Source of the DNA: Cafeteria roenbergensis
Taxonomy: Eukaryota; Sar; Bigyra; Bicosoecida; Cafeteriaceae
Assembly (NCBI GenBank): GCA_008330645.1
Contig: VLTN01000002.1
Coordinates: forward strand, 558,001-622,000
Reading direction: 5' to 3'
DNA length: 64,000 bases
Part shown: piece after piece, positions 8,901-22,056 of the stretch
Position numbering within the stretch: position 1 is the first letter of the stretch
Layout of the letters: the number at the start of each line of letters is the position of its first letter
Notes under the pieces: model-generated
What the model saw: the letters and a program-made list of their open reading frames with translations, nothing else
Told to the model about the DNA's origin: nothing
Database searches by the model: none
Translations under genes and position numbers: made by a program

Positions 8901-11900
8901 CCCCAAGGGCACCTACCAGGCCGGCGGCTCTGCCGGCGGAGAGGACGAGTGCACAGACTGCCCCGCCGGCCGCTACGGTGACTCCCTCGGCCTCAAGTCG
9001 CCGCTGTGCTCGGGCGAGTGCCCCAAGGGCTACTACTGCCCCTCAGGCACGTCTTCGCGCCTGCAGTACCCGTGTCCCGCGGGAACGTACGGCAGCACGA
9101 CTGGGCTGACCTCGAGCGCTTGCAGCGGGCTGACGTCCGCGGGGTACTACTCCACATCTGGAGCAGTCAGCGCCACCGAGTACCCATGTGCTGCGGGAAG
9201 ATACGGAAGCGGCGGCCAGACCAGCTCCCAGTGCAGCGGCCCATGCCCCGCCGGCCAGTACTGTCCCCAGGGCACGGCCAGCGGGTCGGGCGTTGACTGC
9301 GGCTCCGCAGCGGTGTTCTGCCCCGAGGGCTCCTCTGCACCGTCCACTGTGGCTGACGGCTACTACTCCTTTGGCGGAGAGTCCTCGGCTGTCCGCACCG
9401 GCAGCGCCATCTGCGAGAAGGGGTACTACTGCTCGAACGGGGAGCGCTCCCCTTGCCCCGCGGGCCGATTCGGCTCCACCGAGGGCCTCAGCTCCCCGGC
9501 CTGCTCCGGGCCCTGCACGGCGGGGTTCCTGTGCCCCTCCGCGTCGACCTCCTCCACGGCGGAGGAGTGCGACGTCGACGGGTCCGGCGACGTCTACTGC
9601 CCCGAGGGCACGGCGGTGCGGCGGTCGGTGTCCACCGGCTACTACTCCTCCCCGCTGTCCGCCCCGGCCTCGCAGCGCAGCGCGCAGACCCTGTGTGAGG
9701 AGCAGTACGTGTGCATCAGCGGCGAGCGCAAGCCCAAGGTGGAGTGGACTGGCGGCTGCCGGGCCACGACCGACTTGGAGGAGGCCACGGGCGGCATCCT
9801 CGGCGGCGCTGACTTCGTCGCCCTCTTCAGCCTGGACGAGAACGGCCCGTCGACCAAGACGCTGCTCGGCTCCCTCACGGCCGTGTCCAACCAGCAGGGC
9901 GCCGCCGCTGCCGTGTCCTACACCGTCGTGTCGACCCGCCCTAGCCCGTCCAGCACGTGTCCCAGCACCGCGGCGGTGACGCTGGAGGCCTTCAGCACGT
10001 CCCGCCGCGTGTACGCGCAGGGCCCGCTGGACTTCGAGCAGTGCAGCAAGTTCGAGCTGCTGGTGCGGGCCACGGGCGGCACCTACTCCATCGACTGCGC
10101 CGTCACCGTGGACGTCAAGGACAAGAACGACGCCCCCAAGGTCACAGCGTCCTCCACGTCGCGGAGCGTCGCCGAGGACGGGCCCCGCAACGGCCTGGTG
10201 GGCGGCCCGATGCTGGGCGTGGAGGTGAGCGACGAGGACGCTGGCCAGGAGCTGTCCTTCAGCATCGTGTCGGGTGACGCCGGCATCTTCACCATCGGCT
10301 CGTGCTCCGGCCAGCTGTCACTGGCCGTCGACAACGCCCTCGACTACGAGCAGCGAAGCTCCTACAGCCTGACCGTGCGGGCGCGTGACGACCACCCGAC
10401 CGACCCGAAGGAGGTCACCATTGCCGTGACGGTGCAGGTGACGGACGTGAACGAGGCCCCGCGCTTCGACAGGCCCGCCCGCGGCACTAGCGCCTTCAAC
10501 AGCAGCCTCCACTTTGACCTGGTGGTCGATGAGAACTCGCCCGCGGGCGCGGCGCTCTCGGGCTCCAGCGCCGGGCCGTCGGCCTCGGATCCCGACACGC
10601 CCACTGCGAGCAGCTCCAACACGCTGACCTACAGCATTCGCGCGCAGGACCCGGAGCTCTTTGCGATCAACGCGGCAACTGGCGCGATGAGCGTCTCCGC
10701 TGCCGTGGGCTCGGGCGCGGAGGGCGCCCCTGCGGCCGTGGACTTTGAGAACCTCGTCGGCGGCGAGGTTGCCGTGACGGTGCGCGTGAGCGACGAGCTT
10801 GGCCTGTCCGACACGCAAACCTTCCTGGTGCGGGTCTCGGACCTGAACGACCCGCCGGTGGTGCCGCAGTCGGTGAACGTGTCGCTGGCCGAGGGCTCCG
10901 CCGTGGGGGCCGAGGTGACGGACTCCGTGACGGCCAGCGACGAGGACCGCCCCTCGAGCCCGGTGACCTTTGCCATCGCGTCGGAGCAGCTCTTCGTGCG
11001 GTCCACTGGGGAGTGGGAGACGACCTCGCCGCTCAGCGCCGCGTCGTACGCTGCCGTGCGCGACGGCGACCTCGCTGCCCACGTGGCAGTGTCGGCGGCG
11101 TCGACGTCGTCCGTGGCCCTCGACTTCGAGCGGGTGTCGGCGGCCAGGCTGCTGCTGCGCGCGACGGACTCCCCTCACCTGGGGCTGCCGTCGAACCAGC
11201 GCGACACGCTCGTCACCGTGGAGCTGAGCGACGTGAACGAGCGGCCGTTCTTCGTGGGGCCGGCGGGCTCCGCAGCCGCGAGCGAGGCTGCTCGCGCGTC
11301 GCTGCCAGCATCGCCCAGCGCTCCGTACGTGGCGCCCCCGCCCCGCGCGGGCACCATCGTGCTCAACGTCTCGGAGCTGGCATCGCCCGGCCTGCTGGTG
11401 GGCGGGCTGGCCTCGTTCGACCCCGACACCGTTGCCGCGCAGACGCTCTTCGTGACGGCCGTGAGCGGCAGCGGCTCCTCGGTGTTCGGCATCAACACGC
11501 AGGGCAACGTGACGCTCATCGGCGACCCGGCTGTGAGCGCCGGCGGGGCCGTGCTCGACTTCGAGCGGACCCAGGTCTACCGCACGACGGTGCGCGTGAC
11601 GGACTCCGGGTCGCCCCCGCTGTCGGACACGGCGGTGCTGGAGGTGCGCGTGATGGACGAGCAAGAGCCGCCCGCCATCACGGCCGGCCAGACGTTCACG
11701 ATTGACGAAAACGCTGCCGCCGGCACGGCGGTGTCCGGCGGCGCGGTGGCGGCCGTGGACCCCGACGCGGCGGACAACGTTGGCGCCCCGGGGGCCGGGC
11801 TCACGTTCGAGGTGCGCTTCGGCGGGGACGGTGACCTCACGCCCGCGCTGCGCAGCGACTCTAGCAAGCCGCTCTTCGACATCGACTCCGCCACGGGCCA

Positions 11901-14900
11901 GCTGCGAGTCAGCGCCTCCGCCGTGGCGGTGGCCGGCATGCACGAGCTCAGCGACGTCAACCACGAGCTCGTCGCGCGGGCCACGGTGTCCGTCCGCGTC
12001 ACCGACACGGCTGGAAACTCGCACACCGCCAACGTCGTGGTGACCGTGAACGACCTGAACGAGCGGCCGGCGGACCCCTCCACCACGCAGCGCCTCGCGG
12101 TAGCAGAGCTCTCGCCGGTGGGCACGGCCGTCGGGGCCCTGGTCGTGAGCGACGTGGACGACGGAGACTCGGTGGCCGTGGTGCTGGAGGGGGTGGTGCC
12201 GCCCGCTGTCCCGGGCGCGCAGGATGCCTGTGCCTCCGCGTCGCTCTTCGAGCTGGACCCGTCTCTGGGCGCAGTCGCCGGCGCGCTGCGGCTCAAGTCC
12301 GCCGCTCCCACGCGCCCCCTCGCGGTGGACGACGCCACTCAGTTCGGCTTCGGCTGCAACGTGACCTTCAAGGGCCAGGACGCGGCCGGCCTTCTCTCGC
12401 CGCTGGGCTACGCGTGGGTGGAGCTGGTGCGGAACAACGAGCCGCCCACCTACAACGGCGTTCTCCCCACCACCATTTCCGTGCCGGAGAGCACGGCGGG
12501 CGGCTCCGTGCTGCTGGCGTCGCTGGGCGCAACGGACCCGAACGAGGACCAGACGCTGTCCCACTCGATCCGCGCGGTCAGACCCGACGCCCTCCTCCCC
12601 GTGTTTGGCCTGCAGGCGGGCGGCGCCGGCGCGCTGTCGCTGCGACCAGGGTTCTCGCTGGACCACGAGACCACTCCCTCCGTCTCGGTGACGGTGGAGA
12701 CGCGCGACGACGGGCTGCCCACCGGGCTCAAGACCACGGCAGTGATCACCATCACTGTGACGGACGTGCCTGAGAGCCCGGTGCTGTCGATTGCGGCCGG
12801 CGCGACGGGCGGCGGCATGGCCGTGGACGAGAACTCCGCCGCCGGCACGGCGGTGGGCAGCATGGGCGCCACCGACCAGGACGCCAGCGAGACCCTCACC
12901 TTCTCCATCGCGCCGCGCGCCGGGAGCGGCGTGCCGGCGGCGGCCCTGCCGTTCGAGGTGCACCCGTCGACGGGCGCCATCACGGTGCGCAGCGTGGCAG
13001 AGGGGGCAGCGGCCGCCGGGCTCTCGCACGAGGCGGCGGCAGAGTGGGCGGTCACCGTCACGGTGACGGACAAGGACGACCTGACCGACACGATGGACTT
13101 TAGCATCGCAGTGAACGACGTCAACGAGCCGTGCACGGCCACCGTTGGCCCCGCCTCGGCAGCGTTCGCTGTGGACGCCGGCGCCCAGGGCGGCGCGGCG
13201 GCGTCTGCGTGGGCCGTGGCGCAGGTATCCGAGACCGCCGCACCAGGCACTGCCGTTGCGGTGGTGACGGCGGCGGACCCGGACGACCCGGAGCACCCGC
13301 TCGGGTGGGGCCGGCTGTCCTACCGCGTGCTTCCGTCGCCCGCGCAGGCTGGGGCCGCCGACGAGGCCTCCGCCGACGCCGGCGCCGCGGCCGCCCCTTA
13401 CTCGACCAGCGGGACCGCGGAGGTCTTCGAGGTCTCTCCGTCCGGGGTCGTGTCCGTCGCGGCGCTGCTGGACTTCGAGGACCAGGAGCGGCACGACGTG
13501 GTGGTGGAGGTGCTCGACGGCGACTCCGGCGCCCCGCTGGGCGTGAACGTCACCGTGTCGATCCGCGTGGTCGACTCCCCGCTGGACACGGCTGTCGGCT
13601 CGCTGGAGGGCGCGCTGCTTCACCCCTCAGCGGGCGGCGACGACCTGGACTTTGTGGGGCAGGGCCTCGGCGCCACGGCCAGGCGCCTAGCCCGCGCTGC
13701 CTCCGGGGCCGACGCGCCCGCGCCGTCCTACACGTTTACGGCCCTTGCGGTGGGCCAGCCCGACGGCCGCAAGTACAACTCCACGACGTGCGCTCAGTCG
13801 CCCGCAGGGGACAACTCGCGCGTGCGGTGCGCCACGCCACCGGGCTACGGCACGGCGTGGGCGTGGACGCTGCGCTGGTCGGCAGCCTACACGGGCGACG
13901 CGACTGCGCCGCTGGGCGGGGACGCTGCCGTCCTGCAAGACCGCACGTCCGTGCAGCCGCCCACCGTGTCCGCCGTGCTCCAGGGTCTGCGAGGCGAACC
14001 GACAGCTGGCGGGTCCGTGCTCGAGGTGGAGGGAAGCAACTTTGGCCCGCTCTCCGCGCCCGTGACGGTGCGCTTCGGCGCCTCGACGGGCATGGAGCTG
14101 GCTGCCGTGGGGTGCGCCGTGTCGGTGGCGCACACCCGCGTGCGCTGCACAACGGTGGCGGGAGTGGGCACCGGCCTGGGCGTGGTTGTGGGGGTGGCCG
14201 GGCAGCTGAGCGCGCGCTTCGAGCCCCAGCCGCCGGCGCTGCCGCTCGGCTACGCCGCCCCTGCGGTCAGTGGCATCGTGGTCCTCTCGGCCAGCGCCGA
14301 CCCTCGCGACGCCGTCCCTCTCTTCTCGCTGGGGGCCTCCACCGCGGCCCTCACCACGTCCGGCCAGTCCCTCCAGATCGTGCTGCAGGGCACCAACTTC
14401 GGCGCCCAGGCCAGCACCTTCAGCCTGCGCTTCGGTGGGGGGGCCGGCAGGGCCGACAAGTACCTGGTGTCCGGGGCCGCCCTGGACTGCAGCGTGGTGG
14501 TGTCGCACACCGTGGTGGCGTGCGACGCGCCGGCCGGGCAGGGCGTGGGGCTGCGCGTTGCGGTGGAGGTGGGCGGGCAGCTCAGCCCCCTTGCCGCCGA
14601 CGCCGGCAACACCACGCTGAGCTTCACGCCCCCGACCGTCACCGAGGTCTCGGGGCAGGGCGCCGTGCAGGGGTCCACGGCGGGCGACGAGGACCTCGTG
14701 CTGGTGGGCACCAACTTCCCCCCCGTGGGCGACCTGCCCGACCCCGTTGTGCGGTTCGGCCCGTCGCCCAGCGGCGAGTTGTACCTGGCGCAGGGCTGCC
14801 GCGTCACGGTGTCCGGCGCGCGAATCGAGTGCACCACGGCCGAGGGCGTCGGCGCGGAGCTGGGCGTGTGGCTGGCGGTGGACGGCGTGGACCCGCTCGC

Positions 14901-17900
14901 GGCGTGGGGCGGCGCGCCCGCGGCTCTGCCAGCCGCCTCCTTCCCGAAGGCGGTGTCGTACCACCCGCCCGTGGTGACGGGGTACGAGGGCCCTGGCGCC
15001 TCGGAGGCCTCCACCGTGGGCGGCGCGGACTGGTACGTTGACGTGACGGGCCGCAACTTCGGGCCCGTCGGCCACGGCGCCGTCGACAGCGTGACCTACG
15101 CCAAGCCGGCCATCGCGGCGGGCACCGAGCCCGGCGTCATCTTCGAGGCGGCCTGCACCGTGCGCGACGCGCACACCCGGCTGCGCTGCAACATCTCCCA
15201 GGGCGCCGGGCAGGACCTGGCGTGGAACGTGACGGTGCGCGGCCAGCTGTCCGTTGAGCCTGTGACCTCGTACGACGAGCCCAGCATCGCCTCCTTCGCG
15301 GGCGCGGCCGCCCCGCTGGCGGCAGACCAGCCCGCCTCCGGCTTTGCCACGGCGAGGGCGGCCCCCGACGGGAACGAGACGGTGTCGCTGGTCGGGCTCA
15401 ACTTCGGCCCGCCCAGCCGCAGCGCGGAGTACCTCGAGTGGGTTCGCTTCGCGCCAGCCACGCTGGCCAACGCCTCCCGCGTCGAGGACGTGGTGGCCCG
15501 AGGCGAGAGCGTCGGCCCCTTCTACACCGGGAGGAACTGCCGCGTGGTGTCCCACAGCGAGGTGCAGTGCACCATGCCCCCCGCGTCCGGCGGGCCGCAC
15601 TTCTGGACCGCTCGCGTCAAGGGTCAGACGTCGGCGTCGTCGCCCGCGTTTTACATGCGCCGGCCCCGCCCGCTGTTCATCGAGCCCGCCGCGCGCACGG
15701 GCTCCTCGGCGACGTCCCTGCCGCTGGTGCAGGGCCCGGCGGCGCTGCTCCGGACCACTGGCGGGGGGCAGACGGTGCGGGTGGTGGGGCGCTGGTTCGG
15801 GCTCAAGGACCCCTTCGCCGAGGTGTTCGTCCGGTGGGGCGGGCTCACGCTCCGGCCCTCGGCGCAGTACAGGATGAGCGTGCCCTCCTCGCTCGTGGCG
15901 GCCGCCGAGGCTGGAACGGCCTTCAGCTGGTCCGCCAGCGGCTTGTCGCCGTCCGCCCCCAGCGTCGTTCTGGACGCGCTGGAGGTGACGGTGCCCGAGG
16001 GCTTCGGGCAGGATATCCCCGTGCGCGTGGTGACGGCCTCCCTTGCGGGAGACGTGGTGTCTCTCTCCACCGACCTGTCCTTCACGTACGCGGCGCCCAC
16101 GCTGAGCTTCCCGTCCGTTCGCGAGGACACCGACAACCCTCTCACCAAGATGTTCATGCTGCTGCGCGGCGCAAACCTGTGCCGGCCGCCCGTCCCGGGG
16201 TTCGACGAGGCCCTGGGAGACCCCCCGCTTGGGTCCGTCACGGCGCTGGCCAACTGCGCCCGCGTCCAGGTGATGAACGAGGACGACCCGGACCCGGCGA
16301 TGCGCGCGGTCTACAGGACGCTGGGCCCGTCCGAGGTGGTGTCCCATACCCACGAGGAGGTCGTGCTCCACATCGCGCGGGGCCGCGGCTCCGCCAGAGT
16401 GGACGTTGCCGGCCGGGTCACGAACGAGGTGCGGTTCGAGCAGCTCGCGCCGGGCTTCCTCGAGGGCGAGTGCGACCGCTTCGAGGCGTACGCGTTCCGC
16501 ACCATCGGGTGGACGGGCGAGGACCCGTCGCAGCTGCTCACCGTGCGCGCCTACGACATCTGCAACGCGTCGCTGGCCGTCACGGTGGGCGGCGCAGACT
16601 GCACGCACGTGACCTTCCCGCCGCTGCTGGTGGGCACGGACGAGGGCACGGGCAAGCGCATCTGCGAGGTCTCCTGCCGCGTGCCGCAGGGCCAGGGCGC
16701 GTCCAACGAGGTCGTGGTGGTCAACGGCGGCATGGCCTCCGACCACGCGCCCGGCGCCACGCCGTGTGTGGTGGCCTACGGCAAGCCGTCGGTGACGGAG
16801 GTGTACTCGCGGCTCGACGGGCTGGGCGACGCCCTGCCTGCCTCGTCCACCGCCACCGTGGACGCCCTTGGGAGGGAGCCGCGTGTGCTGACTGGCGTGC
16901 GCCTCGTGTCTGCGGCCGGCTCGCCGCCAGCGGGCGCGTTCGTGCGCCCCGGGCAGGCAGTGGCCACCCCCTACGCCCCGCAGGCCGGGCTCGACAAGGT
17001 GGTGACCCTGCCGACGGAGGGCGGGCGCATCGTGGTGTTTGGCGACTCGCTGGGCACCACGGCGTTCAGCGACCTCGCCTCGGCGACGACGGTCACGATG
17101 CAGCCCGACGGCGCCTCGCGCCTCTCCACATCGGACGGCCCGGTGCTGCTGGATGCGGTCAGCGAGGCGTCGGGCGGCCTGGGCCACAACCACACGCTGG
17201 TCGAGCTGGAGGTGCCGCCCACCGGGACGGGCCGTGGGTGGGTGCTGTCCCTGCTGGTGTCTGGGCAGGCGCTGCCATCCTACCTGGGGCTGGCCTTCGC
17301 CCCGCCCTCGGTGGAGTCGGCGGCGCCGATGCGCGTCCGCACCCAAGGCGGCCAGATTCTCACCGTGCGCGGGCGGAACTTCGGGCAGCGGGCCGACAGG
17401 GTCAGCGTGCTCGTGGGCGGCCGCGCCTGCACCTCCGCGACCCTGGCGGTGGCCCACCGCGAGCTTCGGTGCGTGGTCCCCGAGGGCGCGGGGCCGGCGG
17501 CAGCCGTGGAGGTGACCGTGGACGGCCAGTCGAGCGGCACCGCGCACGGCGTCAGCCTCGCCTACCTCCCCCCCGTCGTGACGTCCGTGTGGCCCGCCTC
17601 GGTGGGAACCGACGGCTCCGAGGTGGTCACCATCACCGGCGACAACCTGGGGCGCACGTCGCCGCTTCAGGGGGGCTCCACGTCCGGGCGCGCTCTGGCA
17701 GACGCGCTCCTGGCCGCAGCAGTCTCGCTCGTGCCCGTTGGGGGGCGCTCGACGATCGACCTGGTGCGCACTGTGCCGGACCCGGACGCGGGCACCCCCT
17801 TCGCCCACGACGGCGCCATCATCTCGCACAACCACACCCACATCGTGTTCCGCGCGCCGCAGATCCAGGGCGCATCCCGCACCATCCGCGTCACGGTGGC

Positions 17901-20900
17901 CGGCCAGTCCACTCTCGACGCGGCGCAGGACGCGACCCTGGGCAGCCCCGCAGAGCTGGCGCTGGGCATCCGCCCGCCCCAGCTTGATGCCGTGGACCCG
18001 CTGGTGGGGCCCACCAACGGCTACCTGGTGCGCTTCCGCGGCGAGTCCCTCGGGCGCGTGGAGCCGCTGCGCTCGCCCAGTCTCAAGAGCGACAACCGCG
18101 GTCTTGCGGTGCAGGCCGTGGCGCCCGGGGGCGAGCTGCGGCTGCCCTGCACGCCCGTGAGCACCGCCGGGGGGCAGTGGGCGCGCGAGTACGCGGCCTG
18201 GGACTTTGTGGATCCGGCCACAGGCGAGCGGCCGCCGCGGCCCTCGTCGCCCTACACCCACGAGTGGCTCTTCTGCCTGTTGCCGCGCGGCTTCGGCCAG
18301 AACATCACGCTGGAGGTGAGCCTGGACGGCATCCCGGCCAGCTCCTCGTCCGCCGTGAGCCGCTTCTCGTACGCGCCGCCCGAGGTGCTGACCCTGGTGC
18401 CCAACCAGCCGTCCGCCAACGGCCGCAAGGGGGCCTTCGTCCAGGGCGGCAACTTCGGCGCGGAGTCCTTCGGCGACGCGACCAACTCGCCGACTGTGAA
18501 GATCGGGGAGCTGGCCTGCACGTCACCGGAACTGGTCAGCGACGAGCGCATCGACTGCGACACGCAGCGCGACACGGTCGGGGTGAAGGTGCTCGAGGTG
18601 TCCACCGCGGGCTACAGCAACATGCGCTACCCGGACGAGGCCGCGGCCGCCGCGGGCACTGACGTGTGGCGCGTGGAGGCCGTGTGCCCCATCGAGACGT
18701 ACGGCCAGCCTGGAGAGACCTGCGCAGACTGCCCCCAGGGCGGCGTCTGCGAGGGAGCCGTCTGCGAAGTGGAGGCGCCAGCCGGCAGGGCCGCGAGCTG
18801 CATCCAGTTCCGCGAGCCGTACGCCTCCCCGGGCTTCTGGCAAATCGCCCAGCCGGCGGAGCTCTGCCCCGAGTCCCGGCAGAGCCGCCCGGCGCCGTTC
18901 AACGGCTCCTGCCCGGCGTTCATGCCGTGCGACCCCAAGGCGGCGTGCCTCGGCAGGAACGTCTGCGCGGAGGGCTACCAGGGCGAGCGCTGCGGGGAGT
19001 GCCTCCCCGGCAAGTACTACCGAAGCAACGGCGCCTGCATCCAGTGCCCGGACAACGTGTGGCTCTTCCCCGTCCTGTTCGCCATGCTGGTCATCGTGGC
19101 AGCCTGCGGCGCCTACGTGCTGCACCGGCTCGACACCCAGGTGGAAGGGTTCGGCACGGCGCTCTTCGTGGCGGTGGACCACATGCAGGTGCTCAGCATC
19201 CTCGCCAAGACGAGGGTCAAGTGGCCGTCGTTCCTCGCCGACCTGCTCTCATGGCTGAGCGTGTTCCAGTTCAACATCGACATCGTCGGGCTCGACTGCG
19301 CCATGCCCGAGCTGGGCTACGAGATGCGCTGGCTCGGCACCGAGCTGCTTCCCATCGCCTTCTTGGTCATCTTCGGCCTGTTGCACGCGGTGCTGTGGCT
19401 GTACAAGGGGCTCTGCATGGGCCAGAACAGGATCCGGCGGAACGACCACCTCTCCTCGCTCATCTCCACGTCGGTGCTCCTCTTCTACGTGCTCTACCTC
19501 CAGGTGACGCGCACCGCCTTTGACGCGCTCAACTGCATGTCGCTGGACCCGCCCGACGGCTACACGTACCTGGAGGCGGTGTTCGAGCGGTGCGGGACCG
19601 GCATGCAGGCGCGCATCGCCCCGCTGGCGTACGTCTTCATCGGGCTCTACACGGTCGGCTTCCTCGTCTTCACTGCGGTGCTGCTGCGGCGGTACAAGGA
19701 GGACGTCAAGGTGGACCAGATCCTGCGCGCCATGGACGTCAGCACCAAGCAGAACGGCCTGGACGAGTTCCGCGCCCGCTGGTCCCGGCTCTACATGCAC
19801 TTCGTCCCCGGGCAGGCCCCGTACTGGATCGTGCTGCTGCTCATCCGCAAGGCCCTGGTGGCGGTGGCGGCGCTCGTGTTCGGGCGCGTGCCCTCGTTCC
19901 AGCTGGCCTGCATCATGCTCATCCTCTTCGTCGCCTTCACCATGAACGCGCGGTCGGTGCCGTACATGAGCGACGCCCGCAGGCGCGAGGTGGTGCTGCA
20001 GCACCGCGCTAAGGTGCGCGAGGGCGACAAGATGCACAAGACCATCGCGCACACCTACCAGCGCGCCATCGCAGACCGCAGCATCGCCAGCCGCGTCCGG
20101 TCCACAGGACTGTCCGCCATGGCGTCGGCTGCCACCGCGGCCGATGCCCGCCGCGCGCGGCTGGTCTTCGCTGCTCGCTGGTCCGGCGACCCGAACAACA
20201 TGGAGACGGTGCTGCTCTTCGTGAGCATGCTCATCGCGCTCACGGGCATCCTCATGGAGTCCGGCGAGACCAGCTTCCAGTACGTGGCGGTGCAGCGCGA
20301 CCTCATCGCCTACGCGGCCATGGTGCTGCTGGTCGTGGCGGTGCTGTACGCCTTTGGAGTTGTTGCCGTGGAGGTGTTCGCGACGTTCCTGCGCGGCAGC
20401 GCATCCGGGGGCTGCTCTTGCTGCTCCTCCGCCAACACCGTTCCCAAGGGCGACACGGGGAAGCCCGCCAAGCACGGCAAGGACGCCCTGGTGGTCAAGC
20501 GGGCCAAGGGCAAGGGCAAGGGCAAGGGCGGCTCTCCGCAGCGCACAGCGGACCCGACGGACCTGGAGCCCGTGCTGCGCGAGATGGAGCGCGAGGCGCT
20601 CGCCGCGCTGAGCCCAGGCCTTTCCGGCGACGGCTCCGGCTTCCACGTGAACCCCATGGCTGCGGAGGCGTTCGACGTGTCAGCTGCCGGCGACGACCTC
20701 GACGCCATCATCAGTGCCGACACTGCGCCCACCGCGGCTCAGTGGGCTGTGGTGCGCAAGCATGCCGAGAAGGTGGTCGGGTCGATGACAGAGCTGCAGG
20801 CGGTGATCGACGACCTCAAGGAGAAGCAGGCTGCCAGGAAGCGGCACCAAGCAGCCAAGCGGGGCGGTGCCCGCGCTGGCAGGTCGCCGCTGGCGCGCTC

Positions 20901-21033
20901 TGCGGGCGGCAGCGGCGACGATTTTGACGATGACGAGCTGGACTCGGGCGATAGTGTCGATGACTCCAGCGTCGCCCCCTCGTCGGGGAGGGCCGCGGCG
21001 GGCCGCAGCAGCCTCCTGGGGCGCGTTGCATGA
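5981..21033 (+). CDS. Giant cadherin-IPT/TIG-Cys-rich multi-pass adhesion receptor (8 exons, ~4,513 aa)
   Basis: Exons: 5981-6051, 6754-6803, 6943-7022, 7144-7182, 7330-7418, 7547-7693, 7823-8057, 8203-21033; all phases agree and all introns are GTGAG...CAG. Residues 1-19 are a signal peptide (MQRVWLWAAVAALPAAWG), followed by SHFRFGNINWR and FGDG, a leader module I associate with large protist ectodomains. Then: one IPT/TIG domain (about 357-453), six or more Cys-rich GCC2/GCC3 ephrin-receptor-like repeats (456-737), about ten cadherin repeats with DxNExP-type linkers (750-2043), about thirteen IPT/TIG-like domains marked by GxNFG (2043-3716), an EGF-like Cys cluster (3730-3857), about eight membrane spans (3857-4303) and a basic cytoplasmic tail with a GKGKGKGG run. 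The membrane part carries TRVKWPSF, DGYTYLEAVFERCG and PYWIVLLLIRKALV, signatures of a multi-pass module widespread in protist surface proteins. Expected role: surface adhesion or sensing. The adhesive ligand is unknown. Confidence 0.85.
6052..6753 (+). other. Intron 1 of the giant receptor gene (702 nt)
   Basis: This is the longest intron recognised in the window. It separates the signal-peptide exon (ending TTT GG) from the exon starting G AAC ATC AAC TGG, giving FGNINW. Donor GTGAGC; acceptor CCCCGCAG after a C-rich tract. The other introns of this gene are 140-211 nt. I see no gene or RNA inside. Confidence 0.75.
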
Positions 21034-22056
21034 GCTGGCGGGCCGCGGCCGCTCGGCGGCCGTCCCAGGTGGCTTGGCAGCGATGCTTCCCCGATGAGCG
21101 GCGGCGCACGTGCGTCTCAGCGGCTGGCGGCTCCCAGCAGCACGCGGCGGGACTCGTCCACGGGTCTCGCTGCGTGCCAACTGACAGATTCTCAAACAGA
21201 CAGGCACGTCTCTCTCTCTCTCGTTCTTTCGTTTCGTATTGGGCTTTGGCTCAACGGGAAGTGTGCGGTCTGGGCCCAGGATGGGCACCCCGTGGGCAAT
21301 GGGGCACCGGCTGCACTGCTTTCCGCCTTGCAGCACTCGGCCCCCAACTCTACGATACACCAGTCTGGGACACCGGTTTTCCCAGCGGACTCTCATTCCT
21401 CGGCGTGCAAAACTGGCTGCGGTCAAAATTCCCCTCGAGCGTGCGACTCTTTGCCGTGTGCGTTGTGTGATTGCGAGCGTGTGTGTGGCTCAGAGCAGGC
21501 CGCGTGCTGTCCCTGCTCAAGGGCAGCGCGCGCCTGCGGCTTGGCAAGCAACTGCGCTCCCTCCGTGCGCCTCGGCTTATGCATTCACGCGTCCGCTCGC
21601 GATGCGAACTCTCCTGCTCCATTGACGCGGGTGCCGGGGATGTGCAAGGCGAGGCGCGAATTTGCGCCCGTTGGGGAAGGCTCTGCCCGCGCAAACGGTG
21701 GCTGCGCAGGGCACCCGCGCTCGCACGCTGAGTCGATGAGGTGAGGCCTGCGACTCGCCCGCCGAAATTCATCCTTGCGTCGTGTGCTGGCGCCCGTCCT
21801 CGCGAACGCGTGGAGCAAACCAAGGCACAGGGGGGGGGGGGGGGGGGAGGATGACGGGTGCAATGCAAGCGCGGCTCGGCTGGAGTGCCAGTGACCGCGC
21901 CGCTGCGCGAGCGGCTGCTTCGGCGCCTCCCGCGGACGATGTCGCGGCGTGTCAGTGTTGCTCTGGTTGGTTGTCCTTGGCTGTGGCCGCAGCACCAGGA
22001 CTCGCCGCGGAACGGCGCGGCAAAGCCGAAAGCCCGTCGACCCAGACGACTCGGAC
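21034..22056. other. 1-kb intergenic region downstream of the receptor gene
   Basis: This holds the receptor 3' UTR and the promoter of the next plus-strand gene. It is less GC-biased than the coding DNA, with a CT-rich stretch near 21210-21232 and a pure G run at 21830-21847. Several open frames cross it (the longest 216 codons), but none has conserved motifs or sensible composition. No RNA gene was recognised. Confidence 0.55.
21830..21847 (+). repeat. Homopolymer G18 tract
   Basis: Eighteen consecutive G, about 200 bp upstream of the ATG at 22057. It is not in a position to be a polypyrimidine tract for a plus-strand intron. It is a likely length-variable and sequencing-error-prone site. 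Confidence 0.9.

Noticed and set aside
10318-13623. 1,101-codon open frame on the minus strand
   Set aside because: Antisense to the cadherin repeats; composition is His/Arg-rich with no motif. Long antisense frames are expected in this GC-rich DNA because stop codons are rare.
13687-18261. 1,524-codon open frame on the minus strand
   Set aside because: Antisense to the IPT/TIG region, Arg/His/Gly-rich and without conserved motifs. The plus strand carries the clear domain pattern.
21094-21744. 216-codon plus-strand frame in the 1-kb gap
   Set aside because: Cys/Ser/Ala-rich random-looking translation with no start context or motif; base composition is that of intergenic DNA.
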